Source of the DNA: Lachnospiraceae bacterium UBA7109
Lineage (GTDB): Bacteria > Bacillota > Clostridia > Lachnospirales > Lachnospiraceae
Direction of reading: 5' to 3'
Length of the DNA stretch: 11,378 nt
NCBI GenBank assembly: GCA_002492335.1
Contig: DKYD01000004.1
Coordinates: 1-11,378, forward strand
Shown here: piece by piece, positions 7,801 through 11,378 of the stretch
How positions within the stretch are numbered: position 1 is the stretch's first letter
How the letters are laid out: each line of letters opens with the position of its first letter
The notes under the pieces: model-generated
The model's input: only the letters and a program-made list of their open reading frames with translations
The model's database searches: none
Told to the model about the DNA's origin: nothing
Made by a program: the position numbers and the translations under genes

Positions 7801-9951
7801 CAGGTAGAGAATATTAAAGATGCGGAAGAGGGCAAGACAGAGGTTACAGCATCCGTTACGAATAGTAATGCAAAGAAGATTGCATTTTATGTAAATGGTA
7901 TCCGGGCAGGAGAAGCAGATGTACAGAGCGGGCGTGCAGTTCTTACTGTAAATGACACAATGCTCAGAAGTGGAGAGAATAAGACAAATACGGTACAGAT
8001 CCGTGCGTTGGATGCTTCCGGTGCATTCCTGAAGAATGGCACGACAGTTCTGACAAATTATAAGAATTTTGAAAAGACGACTTCTGGAATGGTTACAGAT
8101 AAGATGGCGCTCCAGAGTGCGATTGCATCAGCGAAAGAATTAAAAGAAGATAATTATACAGCAGAAAGCTGGGCGGCAGCAAAGATTGCGGATGTGATAG
8201 CAGCGGCAGAGGCTGTGATGGAAAATGCAGATGCAACGCAGGATGAGGTGGATGCAGCAGTAAAAGCACTTGCCGACGCACAGAAATCATTAGAGCGAAA
8301 ATCGGAGCTTCTTCTTGACTTTACATTTGATGATGCAGAGACCGGATTCAAAGGTGGTCAGGCGGCAGCAGAACCTGTAGGAGAGTTAAGAGAAGTAGAT
8401 GGAAGAAAAGCTCTGTACTTAAACGGCAGTGAATTCTTAGATGTAACGAAGGAAGATGGAAGCAGCCTGCTGACGAATGTACAGGCGATGACGGTATCAT
8501 TTGATATGAAACCGACAGCGCATGGCACTACAGGATGGCCGTTTTATGCGGCGCCGGGTGCAGACAGGCAGCCAATCGGCAATGGCGAGATCTATACAGG
8601 TATTCTTATACAGAATAATGGAACGCTTATGGTGGAACGTTATCTGAACGGTCGTGGAGAAGGTAATATATCAACTGCCGGTAAAAATGATCAGTGGTCA
8701 CACGTAGAAGTGCAGTATAATGAAACAGAAACAATTCTCTCAATAGATGGTGTGGAAATACAGAAGCTGCCTTGTACCTATAGCCTGACAGATATTTTTG
8801 GAGAAAACAGTATTCTTCAGATAGGTAAAGCAAACTGGAACAATGGGGAATATTTCCAGGGTTATATTGACAACTACAAGATTGCTGCAACAAAGATTGC
8901 TGAAACACCTGATCCTGAGGTGGATAAGACAGCGCTTCAGACAGCCATTGCAGATGCTGAGAAGCTGGATAAGGATAAATACACCGCTGATACCTGGAAT
9001 GCGGTTCAGACAGCGCTTGCAGATGCAAAAAAAGTAAATGATAATGAAGCGGCAACACAGAAGATGGCAGATGATGCAGCGACTGCTCTTGGAAACGCAG
9101 TGAAGGCGTTGGAAGAGAAGCCGGAGCCAATAGAACCTGATAAGGCAGACAAGAGCAAACTGCAAACCGCAGTAGATCATGCAGTGCCAGATACTGATAA
9201 AGAGAAATATACGGAGGATAGCTGGGCGGCATATGAAAAAGCTCTGGATGCGGCGATGCAGGTATTAGCAGATGAGAATGTAGAACAGAAGGCAGTCGAT
9301 GAAGCAGAGAAGAAACTTGCAGATGCATTCGATGCGCTGGAAGAGAAGCCGGATGATCCGTATCCGCCAATAATAAAACTTCCATATGTAGATGTGGGGG
9401 AAGATGCATGGTATTATGATGCGGTTGCATATAATTATGTTGAAAAAACGATGACCGGTAAAGATGAAACACACTTTGCACCGGAAGAGACGCTGGTAAG
9501 AGCGCAGTTTGCGGCAGTACTCCATAAGATGAATGAGACGCCTGAAATGGAATATACAGATTTGTTCTCTGACGTAACAGAACCCGACTGGTTCAAGGAT
9601 GCAGTTTTGTGGGCGGCAGATAAGAAGATTGTAACCGGATATACGGGAACAGATCTCTTTGGGCCAAATGATTCGGTAACCCGTTCACAGATGGCAACGA
9701 TGATGTATCGTTATGCAAAAGAGTATAAGGGATACGAATTGAAAGAGGACGGAGATTACAACAGCTTCCCGGATGCGGGAGACGTACAGGAATTTGCAAA
9801 AGACGCCATGAAGTGGGCAGTAACGGAGGGAATCATTACAGGAAAGACCATTAATGGACAGCTTCTTCTTGATCCGCAGGGAAGCGCAAACCGTGCAGAG
9901 TGCGCAACCATTATTCGGAGATTTCTGGAAAAATACGGAGAAGAAAAGTAA
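4807..9951 (+). CDS. giant SLH-anchored CotH-type kinase protein with GLUG, Ig-like, LamG and FIVAR modules
   Basis: Secreted surface protein. The signal peptide is at ~1-37, cut after ALG or VEA. Residues ~45-335 are a GLUG-type beta-helix (DLDMSGIDFIPIGG, FSGTFDGQGHLISNLTI, then repeated short strands). Two Ig-like domains follow (~345-426, 428-492). Residues ~513-985 are a CotH kinase domain: KGRGNSTW (554-561), KPFKIKL (571-577), DHTNMRNQL (600-608), GEYVGFYELCEH (633-644), NWDGMKNS (813-820) and GPAWDFDWCWGN (834-845). Asp838 and Asp840 are candidate metal ligands; Lys574 may bind ATP. Then come an Ig-like domain (~994-1085), FIVAR 1 (1096-1166), LamG (1167-1362), FIVAR 2 and 3 (1370-1438, 1446-1514) and three SLH repeats (1524-1574, 1583-1638, 1650-1708; VRAQ, TRSQ, NRAE). 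CotH of Bacillus is a ~360-residue kinase that phosphorylates spore-coat proteins. This protein is almost five times longer and wall-anchored, so its substrate is unknown and kinase activity is inferred from motifs. It is probably cotranscribed with the GH43 gene. Confidence 0.9.
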   Translation: MKKTSLKSRLMSLICVLTMLVGMLFPGALGKATEVEAADAGKIEISTPEELAKIGQDAAFPMTGDYVLTNDLDMSGIDFIPIGGTHGVKGTVSGDHVFSGTFDGQGHLISNLTINVSEQVTDYAQIGLFSVVASDNAADYAKVSNLAFANVSITVDMDGGFTAAGTLAGEVNGYAEVENIAVLDGNVIVNADNGSDTVGVAGVIGECRTNASMGNNNITVKNIYNGAQILAGGSTDNNYASGIIGRVAVTPCKAINGCVNTGRTSYKGDLGTGIANFAYNVDSSCVTNSYFLFDTGRAVSSTELDESVLKSGVLPDGLSETAWYASEGSYPLPVMCKEGGASEYLGLMSVSLGFAKGDNAASVTQDIELPLTAGDKTLTWTSSNPSVIEIDGAAAKVKGVMSSVTVTLTAFASDGKSRRFNVTVVSNVTAAFDQGYAKPGQKLTVVMSNAPEDLQCTYTWSVGDKVLAGITGDSYTPTEADKEKFIKVTVKAKNYSNAEWNVSMYMSDLPVVYIDTEDGRDVTTKDYKDSNLRLQGNDEYTKSSVLYNGAAEIKGRGNSTWDYSLANGLKKPFKIKLDKKTDVLGMGKNKHWVLLANMIDHTNMRNQLMYEFAEDIGMACVMDSKPVILVMNGEYVGFYELCEHKRIDETRINVFDWEGLGEDIAAAIADGAGLSKGDASDLEEQMTLDFSWYDTGNVTFKGTTYKVADYYTDEIPEFTGGFALDMDFRIDDSKNISKFRTDYGYPMIFEAPEYAKTSPSMMNYVKTYLQAFEDAIHDDDYYAEYDGEEMHYSELYDIDSLIQNWYLVEYSMNWDGMKNSTLMYKDLDGKLTMGPAWDFDWCWGNINMYSMTGPSVITGWHTTQDSFCEQSYQYENWNRYLASDPYFMTLAYEKWQEIRGTVIEDMIKDGGKIDKLTEEYRIPSEANDAKWASTYNKYSGYNIAADGSKQYTQSETYADAVNSMKNFIKLRVAWMDKQFTSVDNLLTSLGRYKGSGELQVENIKDAEEGKTEVTASVTNSNAKKIAFYVNGIRAGEADVQSGRAVLTVNDTMLRSGENKTNTVQIRALDASGAFLKNGTTVLTNYKNFEKTTSGMVTDKMALQSAIASAKELKEDNYTAESWAAAKIADVIAAAEAVMENADATQDEVDAAVKALADAQKSLERKSELLLDFTFDDAETGFKGGQAAAEPVGELREVDGRKALYLNGSEFLDVTKEDGSSLLTNVQAMTVSFDMKPTAHGTTGWPFYAAPGADRQPIGNGEIYTGILIQNNGTLMVERYLNGRGEGNISTAGKNDQWSHVEVQYNETETILSIDGVEIQKLPCTYSLTDIFGENSILQIGKANWNNGEYFQGYIDNYKIAATKIAETPDPEVDKTALQTAIADAEKLDKDKYTADTWNAVQTALADAKKVNDNEAATQKMADDAATALGNAVKALEEKPEPIEPDKADKSKLQTAVDHAVPDTDKEKYTEDSWAAYEKALDAAMQVLADENVEQKAVDEAEKKLADAFDALEEKPDDPYPPIIKLPYVDVGEDAWYYDAVAYNYVEKTMTGKDETHFAPEETLVRAQFAAVLHKMNETPEMEYTDLFSDVTEPDWFKDAVLWAADKKIVTGYTGTDLFGPNDSVTRSQMATMMYRYAKEYKGYELKEDGDYNSFPDAGDVQEFAKDAMKWAVTEGIITGKTINGQLLLDPQGSANRAECATIIRRFLEKYGEEK

Positions 9952-9972
9952 ATAATAATTTTGGAGTAAGTG

Positions 9973-10004
9973 AATGTCCTGGCTGTTTCGGCAGTCAGGA
10001 CATT
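9973..10004 (+). terminator. stable hairpin after the CotH-like gene, no T-tract
   Basis: AATGTCCTG (9973-9981) pairs with CAGGACATT (9996-10004). The stem continues through a G-T wobble and CTG/CAG to a TTTCGG loop, giving about 13 bp. It begins 22 bases after the stop. No T run follows (ACCTGTAG), so it may protect the 3' end of the mRNA or act with the next hairpin instead of terminating alone. Confidence 0.5.
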
Positions 10005-10052
10005 ACCTGTAGAAAGACCAGGAGAAGACAGATATAAGATACCCTATGGGTC

Positions 10053-10087
10053 AAAAAAACGCTGAAAGCCTTTCGCTTTCAGCGTTT
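10053..10087. terminator. bidirectional terminator between the convergent genes
   Basis: A perfect 13 bp stem, AAACGCTGAAAGC (10057-10069) with GCTTTCAGCGTTT (10075-10087), closes a five-base loop. The left side has an unbroken run of seven A, so on the minus strand the stem is followed by seven T: a textbook intrinsic terminator for leftward transcription. On the plus strand it is followed by TTTCCTTGTTCT, a poorer but usable tract for the CotH-like gene. Confidence 0.75.
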
Positions 10088-10136
10088 CCTTGTTCTGGTT
10101 AACTGCGGAAGATGGGACTTTTGTGGTATTAAATGT

Positions 10137-10174
10137 AATAAAAAAATGCTTGAAATTGCACGTTTTCGGGCATT
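10137..10174 (-). terminator. intrinsic terminator of the integrase gene
   Basis: Read on the minus strand, an 11 bp stem (10145-10155 with 10164-10174, including two G-T pairs on the plus-strand reading) with an 8-base loop is followed by a run of seven T from the A tract near 10140-10146. It lies about 56 bases after the integrase stop codon. Together with the hairpin at 10053-10087 it gives two successive leftward stops. Confidence 0.55.
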
Positions 10175-10208
10175 GAATAGAAAAACTTTATACTATTTTA
10201 TGAAATAA

Positions 10209-10230
10209 TTTGCCCCTTTTTTGCCCCTAT
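10209..10230. repeat. two helically phased 11 bp direct repeats next to the integrase stop
   Basis: TTTGCCCCTTT (10209-10219) and TTTGCCCCTAT (10220-10230) match at ten of eleven bases and abut, so the GCCCC boxes repeat every 11 bp, about one helical turn. The second copy touches the integrase stop codon (10230-10232 on the minus strand). Position and phasing suggest binding sites for the integrase or an accessory factor near an attachment site. The function is inferred. Confidence 0.5.
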
Positions 10231-11357
10231 TATTGTTCCTGCAAGATGCGTATATTTGCAATGGCAGCATTGTCACGCTCTTTCATTTTCTTAGTCACGT
10301 GAAAATAGATATCACGGGTAACTTTACTGTCGGCATGACCAAGACGCCGGGATATAATGTCAAGTTGGATGCCCTGTTCCGCCATAAGCGCAACGTGGGT
10401 ATGCCGCATGAAATGTGTCGTTACTGATTTGCCAAATAGTTTTTCAGCGTTCTCCCGCAGGCATTTGTTGTAAGAATAGTAATTCATATAATCACCATTG
10501 GAATTGCTCATAAATATTTGAGACTGATACCCTCTTGCAAAGCGTTCTTTTTTCATGAAGAGAAGTATTTTTTTACACAGGGTTAATAACTCATCTTGTA
10601 TATATACTTCCCGGTTGGAAGTGGCAGTTTTAGGGGAGCCTACAGTTTTATTTACCGGGTCATAAGTTTTGCTGACAGTTATAATCCTGTTTTTTAAGTC
10701 TACGTCAGAGGTATTAAGTGCAATAGCCTCCCCGATGCGAAGTCCAGAGAGAGCGGTAAACTCAGTAAGGAAGCGCCATTTTTCTATAGTCATGCTGTCA
10801 AGCAAAATTCTTAACTCGTTACTCTCAAGATATTTTTCTTCTAGTTTGTGGGCTTTTTCTTCATCTTTGAATTTCTTTATTTTATCAATCCAGCGGATAT
10901 CATCTATGTAGTCGTTTTCATAGCCCCACCGCACAAGGGCTTTAAGCCGGGTGATACGTTCATTTGTTGTCCCGGGTTTTTCGTTTTGCGCAGCCAGACG
11001 TTCCCTTGCATATCCTGCGGTGATACGATCTACTATTGTATTCTTGCCTAAGATTCTCATTAGTGATTCTGTTGCAAAATAATTACGTTGGTAAGTGGAT
11101 AATGCTACCGTAGACTTTTGGTCTTTACGATACAGTTCTACAAGCTCTGATAGTTTTAAATCTTCTTTTTTTACTGGAGCGCACAATTCCTGTAACTTCT
11201 TCTCTATCTTGTCGTTTAGGGCAGTCTGAGCTTGTTTGCGTGTGCTTCTTGTATCTTTGTCCATAAGAACAGATACACGATGCAGTTTTCCAGTAAGAGG
11301 GTCTTCGTACCTTTCTACAAATTTTACTTTTCCATTTGGCAGTGTTTCGCACCACAT
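10230..11357 (-). CDS. int: tyrosine recombinase / integrase (Tn916- or phage-type)
   Basis: Site-specific DNA integrase of 375 residues that would insert and excise a mobile element through a covalent 3'-phosphotyrosine intermediate. Residues ~1-58 are a basic arm-type DNA-binding domain (GKVKFVERYEDPLTGK, then a Lys/Arg-rich helix). Residues ~66-160 are the helical core-binding domain. Residues ~175-360 are the catalytic domain with the full active-site set: Arg207 in SGLRIGE, Lys243 in SPKTATS, His315 and Arg318 in THFMRHTH, His341 in LGH, and nucleophile Tyr351 in RDIYFHV. Length and domain order fit prophage and ICE integrases, and nothing suggests decay. The ATG is supported by AAAGGAAGG (minus strand, 11365-11373), seven bases upstream. 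Its promoter, and any excisionase, would lie right of the window. It converges on the CotH-like gene. Confidence 0.95.
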   Translation of the reverse strand: MWCETLPNGKVKFVERYEDPLTGKLHRVSVLMDKDTRSTRKQAQTALNDKIEKKLQELCAPVKKEDLKLSELVELYRKDQKSTVALSTYQRNYFATESLMRILGKNTIVDRITAGYARERLAAQNEKPGTTNERITRLKALVRWGYENDYIDDIRWIDKIKKFKDEEKAHKLEEKYLESNELRILLDSMTIEKWRFLTEFTALSGLRIGEAIALNTSDVDLKNRIITVSKTYDPVNKTVGSPKTATSNREVYIQDELLTLCKKILLFMKKERFARGYQSQIFMSNSNGDYMNYYSYNKCLRENAEKLFGKSVTTHFMRHTHVALMAEQGIQLDIISRRLGHADSKVTRDIYFHVTKKMKERDNAAIANIRILQEQ

Positions 11358-11378
11358 GATAACACCTTCCTTTGTAAA

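Larger units (their letters stand above)
10209..11378 (-). mobile_element. probable end of an integrative element (integrase-bearing end)
   Basis: A tyrosine integrase gene reading leftward, with its stop next to phased repeats and resident genes beyond, is the usual arrangement at one end of a prophage or integrative conjugative element. Only this end lies in the window. No second att copy, excisionase, relaxase or phage gene can be seen, so the element type and exact left boundary are unknown; the boundary probably lies between 9952 and 10230. A lone integrase or remnant is also possible. Confidence 0.4.

Noticed and set aside
8627..9481. 284-codon open frame on the minus strand
   Set aside because: It lies opposite the LamG, FIVAR and SLH coding region. 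It is very rich in Leu, His, Pro and Ser, as expected from the antisense of Glu/Ala/Asp-rich helical repeats, and resembles no protein family I know.
10041..10052. small palindrome ACCCTATGGGT as a possible attachment core
   Set aside because: A 4 bp stem with a 3-base centre can occur by chance, and no second copy is visible in the window.
10097..10136. possible remnant coding sequence before the integrase terminator
   Set aside because: Translations in all three forward frames are short and match no recognisable family.
10221..10427. short plus-strand open frame over the integrase 3' end
   Set aside because: It overlaps the codons for the integrase active-site His341 and Tyr351, and no recognisable product is encoded.

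Overview
The window looks like chromosomal DNA from an anaerobic gut-type Firmicute, most likely a Lachnospiraceae member. The grounds are strong AGGAGG ribosome binding sites, a sigma-A-type promoter, a class IIB clostridial-type fructose-bisphosphate aldolase, and very large secreted proteins that combine carbohydrate-active or beta-sandwich modules with FIVAR helical repeats and three C-terminal S-layer homology (SLH) repeats. Family-level placement is inferred from style, not from a search.

Layout from left to right: (1) the last 83 codons of an SLH-anchored surface protein whose body lies left of the window; (2) fba, a complete class II fructose-1,6-bisphosphate aldolase gene with a downstream hairpin terminator; (3) a clear promoter (TTGGAT, 17 bp, TATAAT) driving a 1084-residue secreted GH43 arabinanase-like enzyme with lipocalin-like, Ig-like, LamG, helical and SLH modules; (4) after an 82 bp gap with no convincing terminator, a 1714-residue secreted protein with a GLUG beta-helix region, Ig-like domains, a CotH-type protein kinase domain, a LamG domain, three FIVAR repeats and three SLH repeats; (5) a 278 bp convergent intergenic region with three hairpins and a pair of phased GC-box repeats; (6) on the minus strand, an intact tyrosine integrase gene that probably marks the end of an integrative element extending to the right.

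Genes 3 and 4 probably form a two-gene operon for envelope-anchored surface proteins. The first would cut arabinan-type plant polysaccharide at the cell surface. The second has the conserved residues of the atypical secreted kinase CotH in a cell-wall-anchored, glycan-binding scaffold, which makes it the most unusual object in the window. The SLH tails of the three surface proteins are clearly related. The integrase is a separate, acquired module, with its stop codon facing the surface-protein cluster. No CRISPR array, tRNA, rRNA or insertion sequence was seen.
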